A stretch of DNA of 64,000 nt. Origin: Archangium lansingense. GTDB taxonomy: Bacteria; Myxococcota; Myxococcia; Myxococcales; Myxococcaceae. Each line of letters starts with the position of its first letter. Positions within the stretch are counted from its first letter, which is position 1. The stretch covers positions 13,518,001 to 13,582,000 of the forward strand of contig NZ_JAPNKA010000001.1 of NCBI RefSeq assembly GCF_026626635.1, given 5' to 3'. The translations under genes and the position numbers were made by a program. The notes under the pieces were generated by a model, which saw only the letters and a program-made list of their open reading frames with translations, had not been told where the DNA came from and made no database searches. Positions 7,477 to 15,757 of the stretch are shown piece after piece.

Positions 7477-8862
7477 ATGCCGGAAGCACGCACGCTGGGA
7501 GAGGCCCCGGGTCCCCGGGGTCACTGGTTCTGGGGCAGCATCCAGGAGCGGCGCCACAACCCGCTCCAGCTCTTCCTCCGCGCCCACCAGGAGTACGGCG
7601 ACTTCGTCCGCCTGCGCATGGGGCCCACCATCAGCCTGCTGTCCCTCACCAGCCCCGAGCTCATCAAACACGTCCTGCTCGACCACGCGGACAAGTACGG
7701 CAAGCCCGCCGGCCTCGTCCGAGATGCCTGGCCCCTGCTCGGCAATGGCCTCTTCACCAGCTCCGGTGACTTCTGGAAGCGCCAGCGCCGCCTCATGCAG
7801 CCCGCCTTCCACAAGGAGCGCCTCGCCGCGCTCGCCGGCTCCATGGTCGAGGCCACGCAGCAGATGCTCGCGCGCTGGCAGGCCCGCCCCAACCCCTCCG
7901 AGCCCCTCGACGTCTCCGCCGAGATGATGCACCTCACCCTGGGCATCGTCGGCCGCGCCCTCTTCTCCACGGACGTCAGCGGCACCGCCGACCGCGTCGG
8001 CCAGGCACTCACCGTCGCCCTCGCCGAGACGAACCACCGCATCCTCTCCCTGGGCCTCTACGCCCCTGACTTCATCCCCACCGCGCGCAACCGCGCCTTC
8101 CGCCAGGCCCTCGACTCCCTCGACTCCGTTGTCTTCGAGCTCATCGCCCGCCGCCGCGCCGGGCAGACGCAGGGGGACGACTTGCTCGCCACCCTCATGG
8201 CCGTCCAGGACGCCGACACCGGCGAGCGCATGACGGACGCCCAGCTGCGCGACGAGGCCATGACGATCTTCCTCGCCGGCCACGAGACCACCGCCAACGC
8301 GCTCGCCTGGATGTGGCACCTGCTGGCGCAACACCCCGAGGTGGAGGCCCGCGCCCGCGCCGAGGCCCAGGCCGTGCTCGGCGGCCGAGCCCCCACGGCG
8401 GAGGACCTTCCGCGGCTGCGCTACCTCACCCAGGTGTTCGAGGAGACGATGCGCCTCTACCCGCCGGCGTGGATCATGGCCCGCCAGCCGGTGAAGGAGG
8501 ACGTGCTCGCCGGAGTGCGGCTCACCCCCACCCCGCGCACCATCGTCGCCATCAGCGCTTACGCCCTGCACCGCAACCCGAAGCTGTGGCCGGAGCCGGA
8601 GCGCTTCGACCCGGAGCGCTTCTCGCCCGAGCAGTCCGCCCAGCGCCCGCGCCTGGCGTACCTGCCCTTCGGCGGCGGCCAGCGGCTGTGCATCGGCAAC
8701 AACTTCGCCCTCATGGAGGCCACCCTCATCACCGCCGCGGTGCTGCAACGCTTCCGGCTGCGCGCCGTGCCCGGCCACACCGTGGAGCCCGAGCCACTCG
8801 TCACCCTGCGGCCCAAGGGCGGCCTGCCCATGCTCGTCGAGCCTCTACAGGTGAGCGCCTAG
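7477..8862 (+). CDS. Cytochrome P450
   Basis: Heme-thiolate monooxygenase of 461 residues, the size of fatty-acid-hydroxylase-like bacterial P450s (CYP102/CYP110/CYP4-type) rather than the shorter CYP107 type. The I-helix oxygen-activation motif AGHETT is at 267-272, the K-helix ExxR is E323-R326, the PERF segment (PERFDPERF) follows, and the heme loop FGGGQRLCIG carries the ligand Cys405. No signal or anchor is seen, so it should be soluble and need a separate ferredoxin or reductase, none of which is adjacent. The substrate is unknown; a hydrophobic chain is likely from the family resemblance. The neighbouring gene context is not a biosynthetic cluster. Confidence 0.96.
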   Translation: MPEARTLGEAPGPRGHWFWGSIQERRHNPLQLFLRAHQEYGDFVRLRMGPTISLLSLTSPELIKHVLLDHADKYGKPAGLVRDAWPLLGNGLFTSSGDFWKRQRRLMQPAFHKERLAALAGSMVEATQQMLARWQARPNPSEPLDVSAEMMHLTLGIVGRALFSTDVSGTADRVGQALTVALAETNHRILSLGLYAPDFIPTARNRAFRQALDSLDSVVFELIARRRAGQTQGDDLLATLMAVQDADTGERMTDAQLRDEAMTIFLAGHETTANALAWMWHLLAQHPEVEARARAEAQAVLGGRAPTAEDLPRLRYLTQVFEETMRLYPPAWIMARQPVKEDVLAGVRLTPTPRTIVAISAYALHRNPKLWPEPERFDPERFSPEQSAQRPRLAYLPFGGGQRLCIGNNFALMEATLITAAVLQRFRLRAVPGHTVEPEPLVTLRPKGGLPMLVEPLQVSA

Positions 8863-9033
8863 CCCGCTGTGTCAGGAAGGCACGGGCCGCGAAGGCGTCC
8901 ACCGTGGACGCCTCCCCGGTCATGCGGCCTCTACGAGAGAACCGGGCGGAGTAGTTCCTTGGATTCCAGCACCGCCTGGACTCTGCGACCCAATGAGGTG
9001 TGTGCCGTCGCGGGCTTGAGGCACTCTGTGTCC

Positions 9034-9061
9034 AAGGGTTCAAGTCCCGTACTCCTCGCCA
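9034..9061 (+). other. tRNA 3'-end-like sequence, candidate attachment site
   Basis: A T-arm (AAGGG-TTCAAGT-CCCGT, one mismatch), then a 7-base acceptor strand ACTCCTC, a discriminator G and an encoded CCA. No matching full-length tRNA can be built upstream: the nearest 5' strand (GAGGTGT at 8995) gives only 67 bases. The sequence therefore looks like the tRNA 3' portion left duplicated when an element integrates into a tRNA gene. It lies 58 bp from the end of a decayed tyrosine-recombinase gene, as expected of an att site. Confidence 0.5.
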
Positions 9062-9119
9062 ATAGAAGGGCCCGGAATCACGAGGGAAACCTCAACGATT
9101 TCGGGCCCTTCGCCATTTC

Positions 9120-9390
9120 TCACCCACCGGTCTTTACCTTCGTCGCGGAGCCCGTCTCCAGCATGTCTCCAGAAAGCTGGGGGCCCGCTGTGTCTAGCAG
9201 GCTGATGGCCGCGTCCTTCACCGCCGGGGACAGGTGCATGTACCACTGCATGGTGGTGAGGCGCTCGTGGCCCGCCAGTTCCTGGATGGCCTTGGCGGGA
9301 GCCCACGCCTCGGCAGCCGCAATCGAAAGGCGCGCCGGAGGATGTGCAGCTCCCTGGTCACCATTGCCAGTCGGTGAACACCATGAGGAC
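9120..9390 (-). pseudogene. Tyrosine recombinase (phage-type integrase), decayed C-terminal remnant
   Basis: On the minus strand the last 58 codons, ending at the TGA at 9122-9120, read AIQELAGHERLTTMQWYMHL and onward: the box II signature of tyrosine recombinases, with the conserved His of LGH/AGH and the catalytic Tyr. Just upstream, in another frame, is LHILRRAFRLRLPRRG, corresponding to the HxLRxTFAS box, so at least one frameshift separates the two. The N-terminal core-binding part is missing. The remnant cannot be active. Its position beside a tRNA-like 3' end indicates an old integrated element. Confidence 0.75.
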
Positions 9391-9560
9391 GGTGCTCACC
9401 GACATGGCGGACAGGAGCCGACTCTCCGCCGTGAGGAGGGAGATGCCTTCATTCTTCGTTCGTCGTGAGGCTCGCGCATAGCCGGAGCGACAGGGACCCC
9501 ACTCGCCCCAGCAGGCTGCTCAACCCATACCCCGGCAACAGGAAGGGCGGAGTGAGCACC

Positions 9561-9713
9561 ATGAGCAAGCAACACCACCGTCACTTTGACCGCTCGACAG
9601 GGTTTGCACTGGCCAAAACTGCGCACCACGGGTATTCGTCTGCTCGTTCGAGTAGCAGCCAGCCTGAAGTGCCAGTTCTCGAGGCCGTTTTGAACGAAGA
9701 CTCTTTGCTGTAA
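9561..9713 (+). CDS. Hypothetical 50-residue protein
   Basis: A short frame, MSKQHHRHFDRS and onward to EAVLNEDSLL, preceded by GGAG about nine bases before ATG 9561. It is hydrophilic with a Ser-rich middle; it has no signal, membrane segment or family match. It lies in the lower-GC stretch between the recombinase remnant and the collagen-like gene, where codon bias does not help. It may be a real small gene or a chance ORF. Confidence 0.35.
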   Translation: MSKQHHRHFDRSTGFALAKTAHHGYSSARSSSSQPEVPVLEAVLNEDSLL

Positions 9714-9783
9714 GAGTGAATGCCAACGATTGCGCCTCCATGCGCATCAAAAATCCACACATCAAGAGAAACAAGAACACTTC

Positions 9784-10653
9784 ATGATGAAAGCCTTCCG
9801 GAGTAGGACTTTGGTGGTCCACCTGCGCATGTCGTCCATGACCATCCGCTTGGGCGTACTGACCGGCCTGATAGCGGGACTGACGATCTCGGCACAGGCG
9901 CAGGCGCAGACGACCCAGAATCGGATGCACATCACGGACTTGGAGGTGGATTACGATCTGGACCAGATGACCATCCATGGCCGCAACTTCGTCACTTCCA
10001 CCGGACTCGCGCCCAGCGTTTACCTCATGGATATCGGGGTGCAAGTCAAGACCTACACCCCTTACACTGTCGTCGTCGCCCTGCCTCCGGTACTCATGCG
10101 CTCCGGCTCCTACCGGCTAACGATGTCGACCGGCCCCAACGTGGAACAGAATGACTCCTTCGATGTGACCCTGGGCACGGTGGGACCCAAGGGTGAGAAG
10201 GGCGACGCGGGTCCACAGGGCGAGCAGGGCGTTCCTGGCCCGCCGGGTCCCAAGGGCGACACCGGTCCGCAGGGGGTGCAGGGCATTCCGGGCCCGCCGG
10301 GTCCCAAGGGCGACACCGGTCCGCAGGGGGTGCAAGGCATTCCGGGCCCGCAGGGTCCCAAGGGCGACACCGGTCCGCAGGGGGTGCAAGGCATTCCGGG
10401 CCCGCAGGGTCCCAAGGGCGACACCGGTCCTCAAGGGCCTCAGGGCATCCCCGGCCCTGGCGCGAGTGTAATCAATACGCATATCTCTACTCTCACAGCG
10501 GTGGTATCTAGTTGTACTCCAGCCGCAGTCCTGGCCCTGGCCTGTAGGTCAGCAGTCCACCGGTATTGCGCACGGAATGGATATGCGACGGGTTTCGGTC
10601 CTTTCGAACACGGCTCATCGACTGGAAACGTGTCGTTCGCCTGTGTGAAGTAA
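9784..10653 (+). CDS. Exported collagen-like repeat protein
   Basis: A 289-residue protein with a long N-terminal export signal (hydrophobic core IRLGVLTGLIAGLTISAQAQA). A globular domain of about 90 residues (ITDLEVDYDLDQMTIHGRNF, then VYLMDIGVQVKTYTPYTVVVALP) resembles an IPT/TIG-type beta-sandwich. Next come about 29 Gly-x-y collagen triplets in 18-residue units (GPKGDTGPQGVQGIPGPQ). A short Cys-containing C-terminal cap follows. Such proteins form surface triple helices. Base composition outside the repeats is lower in GC than its neighbours, and the gene lies between a recombinase remnant and a toxin remnant, so transfer is likely. ATG 9784 is followed by a second ATG; no good ribosome-binding site decides between them. 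Confidence 0.85.
   Translation: MMKAFRSRTLVVHLRMSSMTIRLGVLTGLIAGLTISAQAQAQTTQNRMHITDLEVDYDLDQMTIHGRNFVTSTGLAPSVYLMDIGVQVKTYTPYTVVVALPPVLMRSGSYRLTMSTGPNVEQNDSFDVTLGTVGPKGEKGDAGPQGEQGVPGPPGPKGDTGPQGVQGIPGPPGPKGDTGPQGVQGIPGPQGPKGDTGPQGVQGIPGPQGPKGDTGPQGPQGIPGPGASVINTHISTLTAVVSSCTPAAVLALACRSAVHRYCARNGYATGFGPFEHGSSTGNVSFACVK
10246..10450 (+). repeat. 54-bp tandem repeats encoding collagen triplets
   Basis: Units begin at 10246, 10300, 10354 and (partial) 10408, nearly identical at the nucleotide level. The high identity suggests recent expansion and probable length variation between strains. Confidence 0.9.
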
Positions 10654-10733
10654 GACCGCGTCTGGTAAAAATGCGTCTGTTACGAATGTTCATCAACTGT
10701 TGAGGGGATTGATGACGTGAGTCGCATGGGGCG

Positions 10734-11093
10734 GTGAAGCCGCCTCCCGGCTCCAGCATGTCTCCAAGACCCGAGGGGACTCTGGAGAAACGGTGGGGCT
10801 GCCGGGACGTGTTGATGAACAACCCCCTCTTCACCGGAGATGGCCGCTATGCCCTCGGAATGTCCTTCGCCATCGAAGAGATCGTTCCTGAGATGATGCA
10901 GTCCTTCAAGGACATGGCCGACCCGGAGGTCATCAAGGCGTCGCTCTACTGCGACCGGCTGAGGGACGCGATGAAGGGCTGTCGTAGCCCGCAGCAGTGT
11001 AGAGAGGGACTGACGGAGGAACTCCGGCGGCTGGCCAGGGAGATCGCCACCGAGGGCACTCACCTCAACAAGCTGGTCACACGGACCGAGTGA
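10734..11093 (+). pseudogene. Truncated toxin tail (homologous to AHH-nuclease C-terminus)
   Basis: A 119-codon frame whose last 37 residues (CRSPQQCREGLTEEL, then LNKLVTRTE) align with the extreme C-terminus of the AHH nuclease at 46415-47791 (CQTRAECKRKLIEAL, then LYKLLTKKP). It keeps the C-x5-C pair and the following helix. The catalytic HH motif, the signal peptide and the rest of the nuclease domain are absent, so it cannot be an active nuclease. The immunity gene of the same family follows after 22 bp, in the same order as at the intact locus. The start is unclear: GTG 10734 and ATG 10758 are possible and neither has a convincing ribosome-binding site. It may alternatively be a short expressed protein. 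Confidence 0.6.
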
Positions 11094-11115
11094 CCCGAAG
11101 GAGACCTTGATTCCC

Positions 11116-11679
11116 ATGCGGTACTTCAGATTGTCCGATGACGTCCACGTCTCCGGGCGCTGGTATCTGGATGATCCCGTTGATCCACGGGGCTTCGAGG
11201 TAGACCGATGGCAGTTCGAGAGCGGGGCGCCCGTAGCCATGGACGGGCACCTTCGGGTCCCCCTTTACCGCGCTGGAAGGGCGCTGGACTTCAGCGTGAC
11301 GGCCGTCGGCGGTGCCCCCGTCGTTCACGCAAGGGTGGCCCCCATCTTCGCGGAGCTGGCCGCTACGGACGTGCAGCTCGTTCCGGTGGACGTTGAAGGC
11401 CAGTCCGATGAGTTCTTCATCCTCAACGTCACGCGCGTTGTGAAGTGCATCGACGACCAGGCGTCTGCGGAGGTCCACTACTGGAAGCCCGAGGATGGAC
11501 GCCCGGAGAAGACGGGCAACTATCGAGCCGTCCATGGCCTGCGCATCGACCCCTCCAAGGTCGGTGACGCCAAGGTGTTCCGCCCCTGGGGATGGCTCGT
11601 GGTACTGCTGGTCTCCGAGGAGCTCAAGAAGGCCCTGGAGCGCGTCGGGGCGACGGGGGCGAAGTTCAAGGAGGTGTAG
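11116..11679 (+). CDS. Imm11-type (MXAN_0049 family) immunity protein, orphan
   Basis: A 187-residue cytosolic protein of the Imm11 (PF07791, first named after M. xanthus MXAN_0049) family, which protects cells from a cognate polymorphic toxin. Landmarks are the N-terminal RYFRL-DDVHVSGRWYL, the middle VPLYRAGRALDF and the C-terminal FRPWGWLVVLLVS. It is clearly homologous along its length to the protein at 45843-46418. The toxin gene upstream is only a remnant, so this copy is probably an orphan that still confers resistance. ATG 11116 is preferred: AAGGAG is 12 bases upstream, whereas an upstream in-frame TTG (11107) is only three bases from it. Confidence 0.85.
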   Translation: MRYFRLSDDVHVSGRWYLDDPVDPRGFEVDRWQFESGAPVAMDGHLRVPLYRAGRALDFSVTAVGGAPVVHARVAPIFAELAATDVQLVPVDVEGQSDEFFILNVTRVVKCIDDQASAEVHYWKPEDGRPEKTGNYRAVHGLRIDPSKVGDAKVFRPWGWLVVLLVSEELKKALERVGATGAKFKEV

Positions 11680-11775
11680 CGAATATGTAAGCCTGCACCG
11701 ATTTCGCGGACATCTCGACTGTCAGGCCGCTTCCGCCGTTTGATAGCGGCCCCTCCTCCTTCCCGGAGACCCCCC

Positions 11776-12498
11776 ATGTTCCACCCCAAGGGACCGAGCT
11801 TCATGGAGCTCATGCAGCAGGGCCTCAGCTCGATGGAGCGGGGGTATGATCTGCTGGCGCCGAAGTTCGACTACACGCCGTTCCGCACGCCGGACGATGT
11901 GCTGAAGGCGAGCGTGGAATTAGCGGGGCCAGCCGCAAGCGTGGAGAGCGCGCTGGACGTGTGCTGCGGCACGGGGGCGGCGATGCGCCACCTGAGGCCG
12001 CTGTGCCACAAGCGCGTGGTAGGGGTGGACCTGAGCCAGGGGATGCTGGACGAGGCGCGCCGGAGGCTGACGGACGCGCCGGGGACGGCGGCGCTCGAAT
12101 GGGTGCGAGGAGATGCACTGGAGCTGCCATGGCGCGAGGAGTTCGAGCTGGTGACGAGCTTCGGCGCCTTCGGCCACATCCCCGAGGAGGACGAGCCGCG
12201 GCTGGTGGAGGCCGTCCACCGGGTGCTGAAGCCGGGAGGCCGCTTCCTGTTCGTGACAGGGGAGGAGCCCTCGCGGCTACGGCCGGGCTACTGGCTGGCG
12301 AGGGCCTTCAACACGGCCATGCGGGTGCGCAACGCGGTGTGGAAGCCGCCCTTCGTCATGTACTACCTGACCTTCCTGCTGCCGCGCGCACGGGCGCTGC
12401 TGGAGGCGCAGGGCTTCCAGGTAGACGTACACGCGGACGCGCTGCCCGAGCCCTACGGGCGTCACGGGCTGTGCGTGGTGATCGCCACCCGGCGGTGA
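11776..12498 (+). CDS. SAM-dependent class I methyltransferase
   Basis: A 240-residue methyltransferase of the UbiE/Methyltransf_11 type. Motif I is ALDVCCGTGAAMRHL, motif II is VVGVDLSQGMLDEARRR, then GDALELPW and the post-motif VHRVLKPGGRFLFV. A Phe-rich C-terminal segment (YYLTFLLPRARALLEAQGF) closes the fold. The substrate cannot be told; lipids, quinones and small metabolites are all possible. ATG 11776 is chosen because GGAG lies at 11764; an in-frame ATG at 11740 gives a Pro-rich, non-conserved extension. The gene is followed closely by a histidine kinase, with no overlap. Confidence 0.88.
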   Translation: MFHPKGPSFMELMQQGLSSMERGYDLLAPKFDYTPFRTPDDVLKASVELAGPAASVESALDVCCGTGAAMRHLRPLCHKRVVGVDLSQGMLDEARRRLTDAPGTAALEWVRGDALELPWREEFELVTSFGAFGHIPEEDEPRLVEAVHRVLKPGGRFLFVTGEEPSRLRPGYWLARAFNTAMRVRNAVWKPPFVMYYLTFLLPRARALLEAQGFQVDVHADALPEPYGRHGLCVVIATRR

Positions 12499-12573
12499 GG
12501 GGTGCCGGGCTGGGCAGCCCTACCCCAACGTCCTACAATGGGGGGAGCCTCTCGCCGGAGTACCGCCGCAACC

Positions 12574-13929
12574 ATGTCCCAGCCGCCGCCCCCCCCGGAG
12601 GAAGGGCTGAGCCCACGCTACTTCTCCGAGCAGGAGAAGCGGCGGCAATGGAGGATGACGCGGGTGTTCTGCGCTACCCTCCTCGCGCTCTACGTGCTGG
12701 ACGTGCTCATCCTGAAGCGCCCGAGCCTCGCGCCCCTGCTGGTCCGGCTGGCCTGGGTCACGGAGATGTCCGTCTACACCTGGCTGTTGGTGAGGACTCC
12801 CGAGCACCGGTTGCCGCTCCTCAGGAGCCTCCACGGCGTCCTCATCAGCACCTGCTTCCTGGGGCTCGTCTCCGTCACCGGGGGGAGCAACAGCCCGTAC
12901 ATGGCGATGGTGCCCTCCCTGCCGTTGTTGATGGCGCTCATCCAGCCCCAGGAGCCCAAGCTGGCCATCCTCTGCGGGGTGACGGGTGCACTGGGGATGC
13001 TCGTCATCCTGCCGCTGACGAACGGCCAGGCACTCAACACCCTGGCCTGGGTGGGCACGGTGGGGGCGGCGACATTCTTTGGAGTGTACGGCTCGGAGCA
13101 GTACCGCAAGGCGCAGGTGGCGGAGAACGAGGCGCGAGTCGAGCGCGCTCGCCGCGAGTCGATGGAGAAGCTGACGAAGGCCGAGCGCTACCGGGCGCAG
13201 ACGGAGAAGCTGGCCACGGTGGGAAGGCTGGCGGCCAGCGTGATGCATGAAATCAACAACCCCCTGTCCTTCGTGGGCTCCAACCTGGCGTTCCTGCGCA
13301 CCGAGGTGCTGGCGCAGCCGTTGCCGGAGAAGGAGCGACAGGAGTTCCAGGAGGCCTTCGACGAGACGCGCTCGGGGGTGGAGCGCATCAAGCAGATTGT
13401 GTTGGACCTGAAGGGCTTCTCGCGGATGGACGACGAGGAGCCGAGCGAGTGCGCGCTGGCGGACGTGGTAACGGACGCGGCGAGGCTCGCGGCGGTGCGG
13501 CTCAAGCACGTGGCGCGGCTGAAGGTGGAGATACCGGCGGAGCTGCCGGAGGTGTTCGCCACGAGGCGGAGGCTGGCACAGGTGCTGCTCAACCTGCTGG
13601 TGAACGCGGGGGACGCGCTGGAGGAGGCGAAGGTGCAGGGTGGCGAGGTGCGGGTGACGGGGGTGGCGGAGGAGGGGAGGGTGACGCTGCTGGTGGAGGA
13701 CAACGGGCCGGGCTTCCCGCCGGAAGTGCTGCCCAGGCTGTTCGAGTCCTTCTTCACGACGAAGGGCCCGGAGAAGGGGACGGGGCTGGGGCTGAGCATC
13801 TCGCGCGAGTTGGTGGAGCGCTTCGGGGGAACGCTGAAGGCGGAGAACCGGCCCGAGGGAGGCGCGCGGCTGCGCCTGGAGCTGCCGGTGCACAAATCCG
13901 CCCCCTCGGGGACCCACGAGCAAGCATGA
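12574..13929 (+). CDS. Membrane sensor histidine kinase
   Basis: A 451-residue sensor kinase. Residues 30-175 hold about six hydrophobic segments (for example VFCATLLALYVLDVLIL) forming a membrane input domain, a short coiled coil follows, and the HisKA box SVMHEINNPL carries the phospho-acceptor His225. The HATPase domain shows the N box (LLNLLVNAGDALEE), the G1 box (VEDNGPGFP), the F box and the G2 box (GTGLGLSI). No response regulator is adjacent, which is common in myxobacteria, where many kinases are orphans. ATG 12574 places the first hydrophobic segment normally; the frame is open further upstream. Confidence 0.92.
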   Translation: MSQPPPPPEEGLSPRYFSEQEKRRQWRMTRVFCATLLALYVLDVLILKRPSLAPLLVRLAWVTEMSVYTWLLVRTPEHRLPLLRSLHGVLISTCFLGLVSVTGGSNSPYMAMVPSLPLLMALIQPQEPKLAILCGVTGALGMLVILPLTNGQALNTLAWVGTVGAATFFGVYGSEQYRKAQVAENEARVERARRESMEKLTKAERYRAQTEKLATVGRLAASVMHEINNPLSFVGSNLAFLRTEVLAQPLPEKERQEFQEAFDETRSGVERIKQIVLDLKGFSRMDDEEPSECALADVVTDAARLAAVRLKHVARLKVEIPAELPEVFATRRRLAQVLLNLLVNAGDALEEAKVQGGEVRVTGVAEEGRVTLLVEDNGPGFPPEVLPRLFESFFTTKGPEKGTGLGLSISRELVERFGGTLKAENRPEGGARLRLELPVHKSAPSGTHEQA

Positions 13930-13947
13930 AGACACGCGAGGAGTGGC

Positions 13948-14814
13948 TCACTCCTCGGGAATATCGAGTTGTGCAATGAAGCCCAGCAGCTCACTGAACG
14001 CTTCGTCGAAGGGAATGAAGGTATCGCGCGTCGTTCCCTTGAGCGCCTCATAATCCACGCGGGCCCGACTCTCGACTTCTGGATTCCGGAAGGCCTCCCG
14101 TGACACGGGAACGCTCCGAGCCGCAGCTTTTCGACGCAGATACTCCGCGATGCGCGCGCGGTCGATGCTCACGTGGCGGAGCAACAGCACTGCAATGTCG
14201 AGCACGTCCTGCCGGCGGTTTCGATTCCGGATGGGCTGCTGCAGCAATGAGCGGAGCTTCTCGGCGATGATGTCTTCAATGGTGCTGACACGCAAGGGAT
14301 TCGCAGCCTGAATGTTGATGGGGCGATCATCGCAGATGGGCTCATTCAAGCTGATGTCGAGTTGGACAATGCTCTTGGAGGGCTCACCTCGGGCCATTCG
14401 CTCCTGGTTACGACGATCGTCGGGGAGCGCGTATCCAACCTTCACCTCGTAGGTGACGAACGTCCTGTTCGGCCCCGGAGGCTGTCTATCGATTCGCTGC
14501 ACGCGGAGGGCTACTCCCAACACCCGCTCCGTCTGAGCCAAGCTCTGGTCCATCAACGTCCGGAGCCTCTCCTCGTCCAAGGCCTCATCCGTTGAGGAAA
14601 AATCGAGGTCCAGGGTGCTGCGATTGGGCTGCCAGACAAAGTCGAGCGCATTACCCCCCTTGAACACCAGAATGCGACTCAGGGCCCGCGAACCAGCGAT
14701 GGAGCGAAGGACCGCGTATTGCGCGAAGCGCATGCGAGCCTCGCTCGGTGCGATTCGCTGCTGTTTCGCCCAGGAGGATATCCCCTCAAACGTGGTCGGG
14801 TAGGTGGTGTCCAA
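13948..14814 (-). CDS. AbiEii/AbiGii-type nucleotidyltransferase toxin
   Basis: A 288-residue protein of the AbiEii (DUF1814, nucleotidyltransferase) toxin family. Motifs are FKGGNALDF (residues 51-59) followed by TLDLDF (D69, D71), the nucleotidyltransferase acid pair, then VQLDISLNEPI and a basic segment IIAEKLRSLLQQ, with RRQDVLDIAVLL after it. Family members can modify tRNA ends or other targets and cause abortive phage infection. It lies 9 bp downstream of the AbiEi-like antitoxin gene in the same direction, forming the standard two-gene operon, and is convergent with the histidine kinase. Codon use is less GC3-biased than that of its neighbours, suggesting acquisition. Confidence 0.9.
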   Translation of the reverse strand: MDTTYPTTFEGISSWAKQQRIAPSEARMRFAQYAVLRSIAGSRALSRILVFKGGNALDFVWQPNRSTLDLDFSSTDEALDEERLRTLMDQSLAQTERVLGVALRVQRIDRQPPGPNRTFVTYEVKVGYALPDDRRNQERMARGEPSKSIVQLDISLNEPICDDRPINIQAANPLRVSTIEDIIAEKLRSLLQQPIRNRNRRQDVLDIAVLLLRHVSIDRARIAEYLRRKAAARSVPVSREAFRNPEVESRARVDYEALKGTTRDTFIPFDEAFSELLGFIAQLDIPEE

Positions 14815-14823
14815 GCCACCACC

Positions 14824-15735
14824 TCATACTTCACGGAGAACGTCGATGGGAGCATTAACGGATAGTTTCCATTTCTCGCTGTAGGTGGATGCGAAAGGCT
14901 CGCTCCCAACAAGCCGACTTGAGCCCCCACGTTTGGCTCGTGCTGGCCATAGCTCCACCTTCGGATGCTCCAGTTGGAGTTCATCCAGGATGAACCCCAC
15001 ACGCTGACGGAGCACAGCCACGCCAAACTGCTCGACAAGTTCCACCAGCTCATCCACATCCAGCGTGTCACGCACATGAACCCAGGCGCGTAGAACTTTC
15101 TCGAAGCCACCGCACCATTCCGGGTGCATCAATCCATCAAGCAGCGTCCGTTCCGGTGTCGTCACGCGGACGGGATAACCCCGAGGGCGATACTCCATAG
15201 TGCCAAACATGGACGAGCCTCTCGATAGCCAATGCCAACGAACAGGCTTGCCAAAAACCTCCTCCACCGTCCGCCCATAGGCATACTTGGCCCCTTCCTC
15301 GTCTTCCGAATGGATCCCAGGAGGAAGCAGGCCTCCTGTTCCGTCCGACGGAAGGACCACCTGGAGTTCCTGCGGGAAATCGTCGGTCATCCCATGAAAA
15401 ACGAGCGCTGTGATGTGGCTGAGTGCCGCGTACGGGTGAACCTCCATGAGGATCTCGTCTTCGGAGAGCACCCCCGTGCGTGCATACGGTGCCCGGACTT
15501 CATAGAGAAACTGGAGACTGCTCGGGTGCTGGAACTCACCACTCGCGACCAGACGCCTCAGGATTCCCCGAATCTCCTCCAGACTGGTAGGGGCCTTCGC
15601 CCAGCGTCGCATCTCCGCAGGAATCCGATGCGTCGCTCGACGCAAGAGGACCAAGGCATGCCAGTCCGCTACGACCCGCCGCTGCTCGGCCGCCATCTCC
15701 TCAACCAAGCCTTGACCGAGAGTCTTCTTCTTCAT
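14824..15735 (-). CDS. AbiEi-like antitoxin / transcriptional repressor
   Basis: A 303-residue protein that precedes the AbiEii toxin gene. The N-terminal 95 residues (RRWAKAPTSLEEIRGILRRLVASGEF) look like a winged-helix DNA-binding domain; the centre (PYAALSHITALVFHGMTDDFPQ) and VRVTTPERTLLDGLMHPEWCGGFEKVLRA-type sequence match the AbiEi antitoxin core, with VTTPERTLLDGL the most conserved part. Family antitoxins repress their own operon by binding inverted repeats. A perfect 39-bp palindrome lies 23 bp upstream of the start, as expected. The start ATG 15735 (MKKKTLGQG) has weak upstream purines. Confidence 0.85.
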   Translation of the reverse strand: MKKKTLGQGLVEEMAAEQRRVVADWHALVLLRRATHRIPAEMRRWAKAPTSLEEIRGILRRLVASGEFQHPSSLQFLYEVRAPYARTGVLSEDEILMEVHPYAALSHITALVFHGMTDDFPQELQVVLPSDGTGGLLPPGIHSEDEEGAKYAYGRTVEEVFGKPVRWHWLSRGSSMFGTMEYRPRGYPVRVTTPERTLLDGLMHPEWCGGFEKVLRAWVHVRDTLDVDELVELVEQFGVAVLRQRVGFILDELQLEHPKVELWPARAKRGGSSRLVGSEPFASTYSEKWKLSVNAPIDVLREV

Positions 15736-15757
15736 GTCTCGACCAGGAACTGTCGAC

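Noticed and set aside
8946..9061. A full-length tRNA gene ending at 9061
   Set aside because: Only the T-arm and acceptor 3' strand fit. The nearest 5' acceptor strands give 67 or 116 bases, no D-arm or anticodon arm can be drawn, and each has a mismatch. A tRNA 3'-end fragment explains the sequence better.
10246..10450. CRISPR-like array
   Set aside because: The repeats are in one reading frame, have no unique spacers and encode collagen triplets.
12520..13935. Minus-strand frame of 471 codons
   Set aside because: Exactly antisense to the histidine kinase; composition is that of a shadow frame.
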